This document shows positions 16,112 to 23,667 of a DNA stretch of 23,704 bases, in pieces; position 1 is the stretch's first letter; each line of letters begins with the position of its first letter. The DNA lies in assembly GCA_905209865.1 (NCBI GenBank), contig CAJLUP010000018.1, positions 1 to 23,704 on the forward strand, read 5' to 3'. The notes beneath the pieces were generated by a model that ran no database searches, was not told the DNA's origin, and saw nothing but the letters and a program-made list of their open reading frames with translations. Made by a program: the position numbers and the translations under genes. This DNA is from an uncultured Lachnospiraceae bacterium. GTDB taxonomy: Bacteria; Bacillota; Clostridia; Lachnospirales; Lachnospiraceae.

Positions 16112-16563
16112 CACCTGCAAATGAAATGGAATTAAAGTTTGACAGCAGGTCGGCGAATGAAGGCTTTGCGCGTGTGGCAGTGGCGGCATTTATGACACAG
16201 TTAAATCCTACGGTAGAAGAGGTGGCGGACGTAAAGACCGCTGTGTCGGAAGCGGTGACAAATGTAATTATCCACGGATATGAAAAAGAAGTACGGAAAG
16301 TATATATTAAATGCATGATTGAGGAGAACGTATTTACAGTGGAAGTATGCGATCAGGGAAAAGGGATCGAAAATATCGAGGAGGCAATGTGTCCGATGTA
16401 TACGACTAAGCCGGAACAGGATCGGTCAGGTATGGGATTTGCGTTTATGGAAGCGTTTATGGACAGCGTGGAAGTGGAATCTGAACTCGGGAAAGGAACA
16501 CGGGTGCGGATGAAAAAAGCAGTCGGAAAAGGCAGGGATATATGGACGACACAATCGCTTTGA
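16108..16563 (+). CDS. spoIIAB: SpoIIAB, anti-sigma-F factor / SpoIIAA kinase
   Basis: GHKL-family serine kinase (151 aa) that binds sigma-F and phosphorylates SpoIIAA. The N-box SEAVTNVIIHGYE lies near residues 48-60, the G1 box DQGKGI follows, and the G2 box RSGMGF with the FMDSVEV strand completes the ATP pocket. It starts within the ATGA overlap with spoIIAA, and its last 22 bases overlap sigF. This is the usual coupled layout that keeps the three partners in balance. Confidence 0.97.
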   Translation: MTPANEMELKFDSRSANEGFARVAVAAFMTQLNPTVEEVADVKTAVSEAVTNVIIHGYEKEVRKVYIKCMIEENVFTVEVCDQGKGIENIEEAMCPMYTTKPEQDRSGMGFAFMEAFMDSVEVESELGKGTRVRMKKAVGKGRDIWTTQSL

Positions 16564-17264
16564 TTAAGAGGTCACACAGTGGGGATAAAGTGGCGAGAGA
16601 ACAGCTCGTGGAAGAAAATGTCGGACTGGTGCACTGTGTCGTAAAACGGTTTCTCGGCAGAGGCGCGGAGCACGAAGATTTGTTCCAGATCGGAAGTATC
16701 GGTCTGCTTAAAGCGATCGATAAGTTCGATCTGACGTATAACGTAAAATTCTCTACTTATGCAGTTCCGCTTATTTCCGGAGAGATCAAACGATTTCTGC
16801 GGGATGACGGAATGATCAAAGTAAGCCGTTCACTCAAAGAGATTGCCTATAAAAGCGTACAGGCAAGGGAACGGCTCATCGGTCTGCTGGGGCGGGAGCC
16901 TACAATGGAAGAACTGTCAGAAGAAGTAGGGGTGGGAAGAGAAGAACTGGTGCAGGCGATGGAAGCAGGATGTGAGATAGAATCGATTTATCGACCGGTT
17001 CATCAAAAGGAAGGAAGCGAGATACGGCTTCTCGATAAACTGGAGGAGAAAGAAAAAGAAGAAGAAAAAATCTTAGACCTGATCGTACTGAAAGAGCTTC
17101 TTGAAACGTTGGATGCAGAAGAAAAGCAGTTGATCTATCTTCGGTATTTTGCAGAGCGAACCCAGAGTGATGTCGGAAAGATCATGGGAATTTCTCAAGT
17201 ACAGGTGTCAAGATCGGAAAAACGGATTATCGAAAAATTAAGAAAAAAAGGTGGAGGAATATAA
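16542..17264 (+). CDS. sigF: RNA polymerase sigma-F factor (forespore-specific)
   Basis: Sigma-70 family, SigB/SigF/SigG group, 240 aa. Region 2 is clear (EHEDLFQIGSIGLLKAIDKF, then FSTYAVPLISGEIKRFLRDD), region 3 includes REPTMEELSEEVGV, and region 4 has the helix-turn-helix RTQSDVGKIMGISQVQVSRS. It is called sigF rather than sigG by position, since it directly follows spoIIAA and spoIIAB. It lacks an extended N-terminal anti-sigma-independent segment. It should be held by SpoIIAB until after asymmetric division. Confidence 0.96.
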   Translation: MDDTIALIKRSHSGDKVAREQLVEENVGLVHCVVKRFLGRGAEHEDLFQIGSIGLLKAIDKFDLTYNVKFSTYAVPLISGEIKRFLRDDGMIKVSRSLKEIAYKSVQARERLIGLLGREPTMEELSEEVGVGREELVQAMEAGCEIESIYRPVHQKEGSEIRLLDKLEEKEKEEEKILDLIVLKELLETLDAEEKQLIYLRYFAERTQSDVGKIMGISQVQVSRSEKRIIEKLRKKGGGI

Positions 17265-17271
17265 AAGAGGG

Positions 17272-17299
17272 GTATAAAATCCGGCGAAGTCAGCATACT
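17272..17299 (+). promoter_or_regulatory. Candidate forespore (sigma-G/sigma-F type) promoter for the spoVA genes
   Basis: GTATA (17272-17276), a 17-bp spacer and CATACT (17294-17299) resemble the GYATR / CATnnTA pattern of B. subtilis sigma-G promoters. It falls in the 90-base gap between sigF and the small gene at 17355. spoVA is sigma-G-driven in B. subtilis, so the location fits. Caveat: the -10 coincides with a small perfect inverted repeat GTCAG-CATA-CTGAC (17289-17302). Confidence 0.55.
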
Positions 17300-17354
17300 G
17301 ACAGTAAACAGCGGTTAGAGTTACCGAAAACGCAGTGAAAAGGAGTCGGGTGAT

Positions 17355-17540
17355 ATGATGGAAGATGGAAACGGACGAAGAAAAGTATGGATCTGTCTGT
17401 TGATCGTCGTGTTTACGGCAGTTGTAATCGGAGCAGTGTATTATATGAATGCTCCGAAAGGACATTCGGAAGAAGGGTTCTTAATTCGAAGAGAAAGCGA
17501 GGACCGCGCTGATGGCATCAGGGAAAACATTGTATATTAA
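17355..17540 (+). CDS. Small single-pass membrane protein (61 aa) between sigF and spoVAA
   Basis: Starts at ATG 17355 (a second ATG follows directly), with AAAAGGAG at 17337-17344, a good ribosome site. The product has a short charged N-terminus (MMEDGNGRRK), one membrane helix (~11-31, VWICLLIVVFTAVVIGAVYY) and a polar tail with many Glu and Arg. By charge the N-terminus should be cytoplasmic and the tail outside, which in a forespore means the intermembrane side. The last 29 bases overlap the start of spoVAA, so the two are probably coupled. It has no counterpart in the B. subtilis spoIIA-spoVA cluster that I know of. Function unknown; a sporulation role is inferred from location and the promoter candidate. 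Confidence 0.65.
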   Translation: MMEDGNGRRKVWICLLIVVFTAVVIGAVYYMNAPKGHSEEGFLIRRESEDRADGIRENIVY

Positions 17541-18177
17541 AGGTGACAGAGATGTGGAAGTGACGAAGCCGGATGTAACGCTCGGAGATTTGTTGTCGAT
17601 GGAGTGCTCTGATCAGTCGATCCTGCCGAAATTGAAAACGATGAAACTGTTGAAGTTTAAGAAAACGGGAAATCAACGATGCGTTATTTCTGTGCTGAAA
17701 ATCATTGCATGTATCCATGGACAATACCCAGAGTTGGAAGTACAGAATTTGGGAGAGACAGATATCATCGTGACATATGAAGATCAGAAAACGCCGTCTT
17801 ACGCATGGCACTTGATAAAAACAGCTTTTGTGACGGCTGTGACATTTTGTGGGGCGGCATTCTCGATTATGGCGTTTAATAACGACGTGGATGTGACGAA
17901 ACTGTTTGATCAGATCTATCGTCTTGTCACCGGAAATAAGCCGGGCGGTATAACGATTTTGGAGATCGCATATTCTGCCGGGCTTATTATCGGTATTCTG
18001 ATCTTTTTTAATCATTTCGGGAAACGACGTTTTACGGTCGATCCTACGCCGATGGAAGTACAGATGCGAATTTATGAAAATGATATACAGACGACGTTGA
18101 TTGAAAATGCGGCGAGAAAAGAAAAAGAGATCGATATCGGCAGCAAGAACGTCGGGAAGGGGGAGAAAACTCCGTGA
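17512..18177 (+). CDS. spoVAA: Stage V sporulation protein AA
   Basis: 221-aa membrane protein of the spoVA system, which in Bacillus is needed for uptake of dipicolinic acid into the forespore and its release at germination. The soluble N-terminal ~100 residues start with MASGKTLYIKGDRDVEV, followed by membrane helices at ~101-122 and ~147-168, the HFGKRRFTVDPTPMEVQMR segment typical of SpoVAA after the second helix, and a charged tail. The ATG at 17512 has GAGG at ~17499. It overlaps the small membrane gene by 29 bases and spoVAB by 4 bases (GTGA). Confidence 0.9.
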   Translation: MASGKTLYIKGDRDVEVTKPDVTLGDLLSMECSDQSILPKLKTMKLLKFKKTGNQRCVISVLKIIACIHGQYPELEVQNLGETDIIVTYEDQKTPSYAWHLIKTAFVTAVTFCGAAFSIMAFNNDVDVTKLFDQIYRLVTGNKPGGITILEIAYSAGLIIGILIFFNHFGKRRFTVDPTPMEVQMRIYENDIQTTLIENAARKEKEIDIGSKNVGKGEKTP

Positions 18178-18614
18178 ATTTTTTTATTTTGACGCTTATT
18201 GGTTTAAGTGCCGGGGCGGCTGTGGCAGGCGGTTTGTTTTCTTTTATCGTGGGACTTGGGGTGATCGCTGGTTTTGCAGATCGGACACATACAGGGGATA
18301 AGATCCTTTTCTATGAAACAAGCGTGGCGCTTGGCGGGATCATCGGAAATATCGTTTTCCTGCTCCGGCCTTTTCTGGAAGGAACCGCACCCTCTTATCT
18401 GGTACCTTTTGGGGGAGGGGCAGTACAGATTCTGTTTGGAATGTTTGCAGGTATTTTTGTCGGATGCTGGTCAATGGCGCTGGCGGAAATACTAAATGTG
18501 TTCCCGATCTTTATGCGCCGTGCCCGGATCGTAAGATATGCGGCGGCTTTCGTGATCAGCGCCGCTCTCGGTAAAGGATTAGGCGCAGGGCTGTTTTTCT
18601 TAAAAGGCTGGTAG
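18174..18614 (+). CDS. spoVAB: Stage V sporulation protein AB
   Basis: 146-aa, very hydrophobic protein with about four membrane segments, of usual SpoVAB length. It contains GLSAGAAVAGGLFSFIVGLG near the N-terminus and the ADRTHTGDKILFYE segment typical of the family. It starts at GTG 18174, with a GGGGGAG site a few bases upstream, overlapping the spoVAA stop as GTGA. In B. subtilis spoVAC, spoVAD and spoVAE follow; here the next gene is an ABC transporter, so those genes, if present, are elsewhere. No T-run terminator is visible after it. Confidence 0.92.
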   Translation: MNFFILTLIGLSAGAAVAGGLFSFIVGLGVIAGFADRTHTGDKILFYETSVALGGIIGNIVFLLRPFLEGTAPSYLVPFGGGAVQILFGMFAGIFVGCWSMALAEILNVFPIFMRRARIVRYAAAFVISAALGKGLGAGLFFLKGW

Positions 18615-18618
18615 GTGA

Positions 18619-18656
18619 GCTTTGGAAAATTGTAGATGAAAAGTGCTTTGGAAAAT
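18619..18656. promoter_or_regulatory. Twin direct repeats upstream of the ABC transporter promoter
   Basis: GCTTTGGAAAAT occurs at 18619-18630 and again at 18645-18656, 26 bases apart (about 2.5 helical turns), ending 4 bases before the -35 hexamer. Identical 12-mers placed next to a promoter suggest binding sites for an activator such as a response regulator. No regulator gene is in the window. Confidence 0.45.
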
Positions 18657-18660
18657 CATC

Positions 18661-18689
18661 TTGAAAGAGGCAGGATTTTGGACTATCAT
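18661..18689 (+). promoter_or_regulatory. Vegetative promoter of the ABC transporter gene
   Basis: TTGAAA (18661-18666), a 17-bp spacer and TATCAT (18684-18689). Start is expected near 18696, giving a leader of about 100 bases with an imperfect hairpin (GTCTG 18717-18721 / CAGAC 18737-18741). Confidence 0.7.
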
Positions 18690-18797
18690 TAAATTTAGTA
18701 TTCTTGAGGGTGGAAAGTCTGCCGCTTAGAGCAGGTCAGACGGGATATTGTTTAGAGGATGAGATAGATTGAAGACGTGGAAAGGAACAAAAACAGT

Positions 18798-21700
18798 ATG
18801 CTCCAGATAAAGAAAATATGTAAGGAATACAGAACGGGAAGTCTTGTTCAAAAAGCGCTGGACGGAGTCAGCCTGAATTTGCGGGATAACGAATTTGTGG
18901 CAATCTTAGGACCGAGCGGCTCGGGGAAAACGACTCTGCTCAATGTCATAGGAGGATTGGATCGGTATGACAGCGGGGATTTGGTCATAAATGGGATTTC
19001 GACGAAGAGGTACAAAGACCGCGACTGGGATTCCTATCGAAATCACACGATCGGTTTTGTGTTTCAAAGCTATAATCTGATCCCCCATCAGACGCTTTTG
19101 TCAAATGTGGAACTGGCGCTTACGATCTCAGGAGTCGGGAAGGCACAGCGCAGGGAACGGGCGAAGCAGGCATTGGAACGGGTCGGATTAGGTGAGCAGA
19201 TCCATAAGCGTCCAAGTCAGCTTTCCGGCGGGCAGATGCAAAGAGTTGCCATTGCAAGAGCGCTTGTGAATAATCCTGATATCCTTCTTGCCGATGAACC
19301 GACAGGAGCGCTTGACAGCGAGACAAGTATTCAGGTAATGGAGCTGCTCAAAGAAGTAGCACAGGATCGGCTCGTTGTCATGGTAACACATAATCCTGAA
19401 CTGGCGCAGCAGTATGCGACAAGAATCGTGGAACTTAAAGACGGGAAGATCCGTTCGGACAGCGATGAATTTCTTGTGGACGAGGGCACAGCAGCTGTGC
19501 CGGAGCATAAAAATATGGGGAAATCTTCCATGTCATTTCTGACGGCTCTTTCCCTGAGTTTTCATAATCTTCAGACGAAAAAAGCAAGAACTTTATTAAC
19601 TTCTTTTGCCGGCTCGATCGGAATTATCGGTATTGCGCTGATCCTTTCTTTGTCGGCAGGGGTGAACGACTACATAAAAAATATTGAGCGGGAGACACTT
19701 TCTCAATATCCGCTTCAGATCCAAAGCACAGGTTTTGATTTTACTTCCATGATGACCGGAGGGGAGAATCCGAAAACCGAGGAAACCGCTGCTTTGTCAG
19801 AGAAAGATGAAGGGAAGGAAAAAGAGAAGATATGGGTGATCGATATGGTCACAAATATGTTTTCCACAATGGATTCAAATGATTTGGAATCTTTGAAAAA
19901 ATTTTTAGACAGTGAGGAAAGCCAGATCGATCAATATACAAATGCAGTTGAGTATTCTTATCAGGTTGTCCCTCAGATTTATGCGCAGGATGGGGAAAAT
20001 GTCCGACAAGTCCACCCGGATCGCTCTTTTGAGGCGGCGGGACTTGGCTCTTCTGTCGGCTCGAACAGCCTGATGTCATCGATGATGAGCACGGATGTTT
20101 TTTATCAAATGCCGTCAGATCCTGATCTGTATAAAAATCAGTATGACGTGAAAGCAGGCCGATGGCCGAAAGCGTATAACGAATGTGTTCTTGTGCTTAC
20201 TTCAGGCGGAGGAATGAGCGATCAACTGCTCTATACGCTGGGACTGAGGGATCCGCTGGAATTAGAAGAGATGGTGGCGGGGTTTGTAGAGGAAGAGCAG
20301 ATCGAGATTCCGAAAGATACAAGTTTATATACATATGATGATATTCTGGGGAAAGAGTTTAAATTAGTAAACAGTGCGGATTATTATGAATATGACAACA
20401 GTTATCATGTGTGGAAAGATCGCTCAGGAGATGCGGCTTATATGAAGAAGCTTGTGAAAAATGCGGAACCGATTCAGATCGTCGGCATTGTTCAGCCGGG
20501 AGAAGATGCAAACGGCGCGGCTTTGATGCCGGGGATCAATTATCCTGCTTCGCTGATAAAACATGTCGCAGAAGGGGCAGAAAGATCAAAGATCGTGCAA
20601 GATCAGAAAGCAGATCCAAAATTGAACGTCCTTACCGGAGAACCTTTCGGGAAAGAAAATGCAAAGGGCGGATTTGATATGGATTCGCTGATCACGATCG
20701 ATGAGAAGAAACTTGCACAGGCGTTTGCATTTGATAAAAATGCTTTTTCAGGAATCGAAAAGACGGCTGATTTTTCTGAAATTTTTCGTTCTGCCGGAAA
20801 TGCAGTCAATCTCTCAGGTCTGTTAGATTTAAGTAAGATACAAGTTCAGCTTCCCGAACTGCCGCAGATGAATCTGGAAGCGCTGCTCAAAGATCTGGAA
20901 CTTACAGTTAGCCCGGATGGATTCCGTCCTTTGGCGGAAAGCCTGACAGAAGGATATGCACAATATGCCGCTGCACATCCAGAGGCAGATTACTCTTCGC
21001 TGGCAGAGCAGTTCGGGCAATATCTCGGAACTTCGGATGCGCAGGAGATCATCCGAAGAAACATCGGTGAAATGATCCAGTCAGGCAGCGGGATGTCTGC
21101 AACAGTGGAACAGCTTCAGGCAATGGTGAAGGAAATTGCGCAGGGATACGGAACGTTTATCGTTGAAAACGGATATGAAGATCCGTCAAAGTTTGACGAA
21201 TATTTGACTGAATATATGCAGACCGAAGAGGCAAAAGAAATATTGAATCGATATGCAGGAGAAATTTTTGGCGATATGGCGGGAAATCTTGAGATTACAG
21301 GAGAACAGATACAAAAGCTTTCATTGGAACTTGCAGAAGGATACGTTCGTTATGCGTCAGAAAACGGATTGGCTGATCCGACAAAGATCGGAGAACATTT
21401 TATCGCATATCTGAAGACCGAGGACGGCAGTCAGAGATTGTCTGACGGGATGAAAGGAATCGTAGATGTTGAAAGTCTGGAACAGCAGATTACAAGTGCA
21501 TTTGGCTCTTATATGAAAGATGCGGTTTCTTCCTATGCAGGAGCAGCAGGGACAGCGATCGAAGGACAGATCACATCAGCGATGGGGCAGATCATGGATC
21601 AGCTTGCTGAAGGACTGCAGACTTCTATGGGACAGGCAATGACGCAGGTCGGAAGCAGTCTGCAAAACGCTGTGCATGTAGATAAAGATGCATTTGCCGA

Positions 21701-22397
21701 AGCATTTCGAATGAACATGACAGGGGAAGAACTGGCGGAACTGATGATGTCCATGGGAGCGGCGCAAAGCGCTACATATGACAACAATCTCAAACAGTTA
21801 GGTTATGTTGATTTCGCTGTGCCGGCTGCTGTTTCAATCTACCCAAAAGATTTTGAGAGCAAAGAAGAAGTAGTTAAGATCTTGGACGATTATAACAGAA
21901 AGATGGAAGGTGCAGGGAAAGAAGAGCAGGTGATTACTTATACGGATATGGTCGGCGCGCTGATGTCATCTGTGACGCAGATTATAGATATTATCAGTTA
22001 TGTACTTGTTGCATTTGTGGCGATTTCCCTTGTCGTATCATCGATCATGATCGGTGTGATCACTTATATCAGCGTTCTTGAGCGAAAGAAAGAGATCGGA
22101 ATCCTGCGCGCGATCGGAGCTTCCAAGAGCAATATTTCGCAAGTGTTTAACGCGGAGACGTTTATTATCGGTCTGTGCGCAGGAGTGATTGGAATCGGGA
22201 TGACGCTTCTGCTCCTGATTCCGGGAAATGCGTTGATCCATCATTTGGCGGGAACGAATGATGTGAGCGCGGTTCTTCCGGTAATTCCGGCAATCGTACT
22301 GATTATTCTAAGCGTTATTTTGACGTTGCTTGGCGGTCTGCTTCCGTCTAAAAAGGCGGCGAAAAGTGATCCTGTGACCGCTCTTCGGACAGAGTAA
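18798..22397 (+). CDS. ABC transporter, ATP-binding and FtsX-type permease fusion with large ectodomain
   Basis: A MacB-like single-chain half transporter of ~1199 aa. The N-terminal ATPase has Walker A GPSGSGKT (38-45), signature LSGGQMQR (142-149) and Walker B ILLADEP (Asp166-Glu167). Membrane helix 1 is at ~270-290 (FAGSIGIIGIALILSLSAGV); three more close the protein (~1063-1093, 1122-1142, 1160-1183), including the FtsX/MacB segment LERKKEIGILRAIGASKSNI. Between them lies an extracellular region of about 770 aa, far larger than the ~200 aa usual for MacB, with three 65-residue helical repeats (712-898). I chose ATG 18798 with AAAGGA upstream; an in-frame GTG at 18777 would add seven residues with a poorer site. 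Such type VII ABC systems transduce force across the membrane or extrude peptides and antibiotics rather than import nutrients. No partner gene is adjacent; the substrate is unknown. Confidence 0.9.
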   Translation: MLQIKKICKEYRTGSLVQKALDGVSLNLRDNEFVAILGPSGSGKTTLLNVIGGLDRYDSGDLVINGISTKRYKDRDWDSYRNHTIGFVFQSYNLIPHQTLLSNVELALTISGVGKAQRRERAKQALERVGLGEQIHKRPSQLSGGQMQRVAIARALVNNPDILLADEPTGALDSETSIQVMELLKEVAQDRLVVMVTHNPELAQQYATRIVELKDGKIRSDSDEFLVDEGTAAVPEHKNMGKSSMSFLTALSLSFHNLQTKKARTLLTSFAGSIGIIGIALILSLSAGVNDYIKNIERETLSQYPLQIQSTGFDFTSMMTGGENPKTEETAALSEKDEGKEKEKIWVIDMVTNMFSTMDSNDLESLKKFLDSEESQIDQYTNAVEYSYQVVPQIYAQDGENVRQVHPDRSFEAAGLGSSVGSNSLMSSMMSTDVFYQMPSDPDLYKNQYDVKAGRWPKAYNECVLVLTSGGGMSDQLLYTLGLRDPLELEEMVAGFVEEEQIEIPKDTSLYTYDDILGKEFKLVNSADYYEYDNSYHVWKDRSGDAAYMKKLVKNAEPIQIVGIVQPGEDANGAALMPGINYPASLIKHVAEGAERSKIVQDQKADPKLNVLTGEPFGKENAKGGFDMDSLITIDEKKLAQAFAFDKNAFSGIEKTADFSEIFRSAGNAVNLSGLLDLSKIQVQLPELPQMNLEALLKDLELTVSPDGFRPLAESLTEGYAQYAAAHPEADYSSLAEQFGQYLGTSDAQEIIRRNIGEMIQSGSGMSATVEQLQAMVKEIAQGYGTFIVENGYEDPSKFDEYLTEYMQTEEAKEILNRYAGEIFGDMAGNLEITGEQIQKLSLELAEGYVRYASENGLADPTKIGEHFIAYLKTEDGSQRLSDGMKGIVDVESLEQQITSAFGSYMKDAVSSYAGAAGTAIEGQITSAMGQIMDQLAEGLQTSMGQAMTQVGSSLQNAVHVDKDAFAEAFRMNMTGEELAELMMSMGAAQSATYDNNLKQLGYVDFAVPAAVSIYPKDFESKEEVVKILDDYNRKMEGAGKEEQVITYTDMVGALMSSVTQIIDIISYVLVAFVAISLVVSSIMIGVITYISVLERKKEIGILRAIGASKSNISQVFNAETFIIGLCAGVIGIGMTLLLLIPGNALIHHLAGTNDVSAVLPVIPAIVLIILSVILTLLGGLLPSKKAAKSDPVTALRTE
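20931..21488 (+). repeat. Three helical repeats in the ABC protein ectodomain
   Basis: Unit 1 spans 20931-21125, unit 2 21126-21320 (each 65 codons) and unit 3 21321 to about 21488 (degenerate end). The shared pattern is an EGY or QGY at position 7-9, an aromatic and Ala-rich helix, an (A/E)DP-type turn, a (Y/F)xxYxxT segment followed by an E/D-rich helix, and a closing (E)QxQ. Similarity is at protein level; DNA has diverged. Confidence 0.7.
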
Positions 22398-22450
22398 CTG
22401 CCTGTGATAAGGAAAAATGCAGATGCTGCATGGAAATACGGCTATTGCAA

Positions 22451-22500
22451 TGGCGACCGCTTACAATCCCGGAATGTGCCTTTTGGCACTTCCGGTGATT
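22451..22500 (+). repeat. Dispersed hairpin repeat, copy B
   Basis: Counterpart of 7911-7959. This copy folds better: CCGGAATGTGCC, loop TTTT, GGCACTTCCGG, a near-perfect stem with one bulged T. It lies in the gap between the ABC gene and the AEC transporter, ending 22 bases before the ATG of the latter. Just upstream TTGCAATGG (22445-22453) also matches 7869-7877, hinting that the longer copy near valS is this element with an insertion. Confidence 0.8.
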
Positions 22501-22522
22501 TGCAGATAAGGAGAAAGAAAAA

Positions 22523-23467
22523 ATGGAAAATTTAATCTTCAGTTTAAATGCTACAGCGCCGATTTTTTTGTTAATGGCGCTGGGGTTTCTCTTTCGGAAA
22601 CTTGGCTGGATCGACGAGGTATTTGCCTCGAAAATGAATCAGTTTGTCTTTCTCGTGCCCCTTCCGATCCTTGTTTTTGAAGATCTGGCAACCGTAGATT
22701 TTCAAGAAGTGTGGAATTTGAAGTTCGTTTTGTTTTGCTTCTTCGTGACATTTGCAAGCATTGCGCTGGCTGCGGGTATTTCCTTTCTGTGGAAAGATCG
22801 TGGAATAAGAGGCGAATTTATTCAGGCGTCATACAGAAGCAGCGCAGCGCTTCTTGGTATCGCGTTTATCCGAAATATATACGGAGATGCAGGATTAGCG
22901 CCCCTTATGATTATCGGAAGCGTGCCGCTGTATAATATAATGGCTGTTGTTGTATTGTCGTTCTTTCAGCCGGAACGAAGGAAATTAGATAAAGAATTGT
23001 GGAAAAAGACACTGAAAGGGATTGTCACAAATCCGATTATAATCGGGATTGCGGCAGGACTGCTCTGGTCGGCGCTTCGGATTCCAATGCCCTGTATAAT
23101 AGGAAAAACAGTATCAAATGTGGGTGCTGTCGCAACCCCTCTTGGACTGATGGCTCTTGGAGCATCCTTCGATGTTCAGAAGACGATTGGAAAGATCAAA
23201 CCGGTAATTGCCGCCTGCGCGTTGAAACTTGTCGGTTTTACAACCGTATTTCTCCCTCTCGCGGTAATGCTTGGATTTCGAAGAGAAGAGCTTATCGCGA
23301 TTCTTGTAATGCTTGGATCGGCAACAACAGTGAGCTGTTATGTCATGGCGAAAAATATGGGACATGAAGGTACGGTGACGTCGGGCGTTGTCATGCTGAC
23401 AACTGTATTCAGTGCGTTTACATTGACGGGATGGCTGTTCCTTTTAAAAAGTATGGGACTTGTTTGA
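22523..23467 (+). CDS. AEC family (auxin efflux carrier-type) transporter
   Basis: 314-aa integral membrane protein with about ten hydrophobic helices and no signal peptide, matching the normal length of bacterial AEC proteins. Features typical of the family are the N-terminal APIFLLMALGFLFRKLGWID, NQFVFLVPLPILVFEDL, the YRSSAALLGIAFI segment, a central NPIIIGIAAGLLW, and the ATPLGLMALGASFD motif after it. Bacterial members export or import malate and other carboxylates or amino acids; the substrate here is unknown. A ribosome site AAGGAG (about 22508) precedes the ATG. No convincing promoter appears in the 125-base gap, which holds a hairpin (22417-22431) and the dispersed repeat, so it may be partly co-transcribed with the ABC gene. 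Confidence 0.9.
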   Translation: MENLIFSLNATAPIFLLMALGFLFRKLGWIDEVFASKMNQFVFLVPLPILVFEDLATVDFQEVWNLKFVLFCFFVTFASIALAAGISFLWKDRGIRGEFIQASYRSSAALLGIAFIRNIYGDAGLAPLMIIGSVPLYNIMAVVVLSFFQPERRKLDKELWKKTLKGIVTNPIIIGIAAGLLWSALRIPMPCIIGKTVSNVGAVATPLGLMALGASFDVQKTIGKIKPVIAACALKLVGFTTVFLPLAVMLGFRREELIAILVMLGSATTVSCYVMAKNMGHEGTVTSGVVMLTTVFSAFTLTGWLFLLKSMGLV

Positions 23468-23667
23468 TCAATCAATAAAGTTTGCAGGGTTTTGTTCATT
23501 TTGTTTTCCTTTGGAGAGCGTTTGGAAGCGGAGAAATAACAGTGGAGAAAATTTATATACAAAATACACATAAAATAAAGGAAAATAGATGAATAATATT
23601 GCAAAAAATCGTGGAATATTCCATTTTTGTCATTAGATAGAAGAAAATTTCGTGAAGTAATAAGATA
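23468..23667. other. AT-rich non-coding stretch after the AEC gene
   Basis: About 200 bases without a convincing reading frame on either strand. They contain a perfect 12-bp palindrome TGGAATATTCCA (23612-23623) followed by Ts, too tight to be a good hairpin. Nothing else could be supported. Confidence 0.5.

Noticed and set aside
18777..18797. GTG start at 18777 for the ABC transporter
   Set aside because: Its nearest purine-rich site is about 17 bases away; the in-frame ATG at 18798 has AAAGGA at suitable distance and yields the N-terminus typical of the family. Not fully excluded.
23612..23623. Perfect palindrome TGGAATATTCCA followed by Ts, considered as a terminator or operator
   Set aside because: As a hairpin it leaves too small a stem and loop; as an operator there is no promoter next to it.
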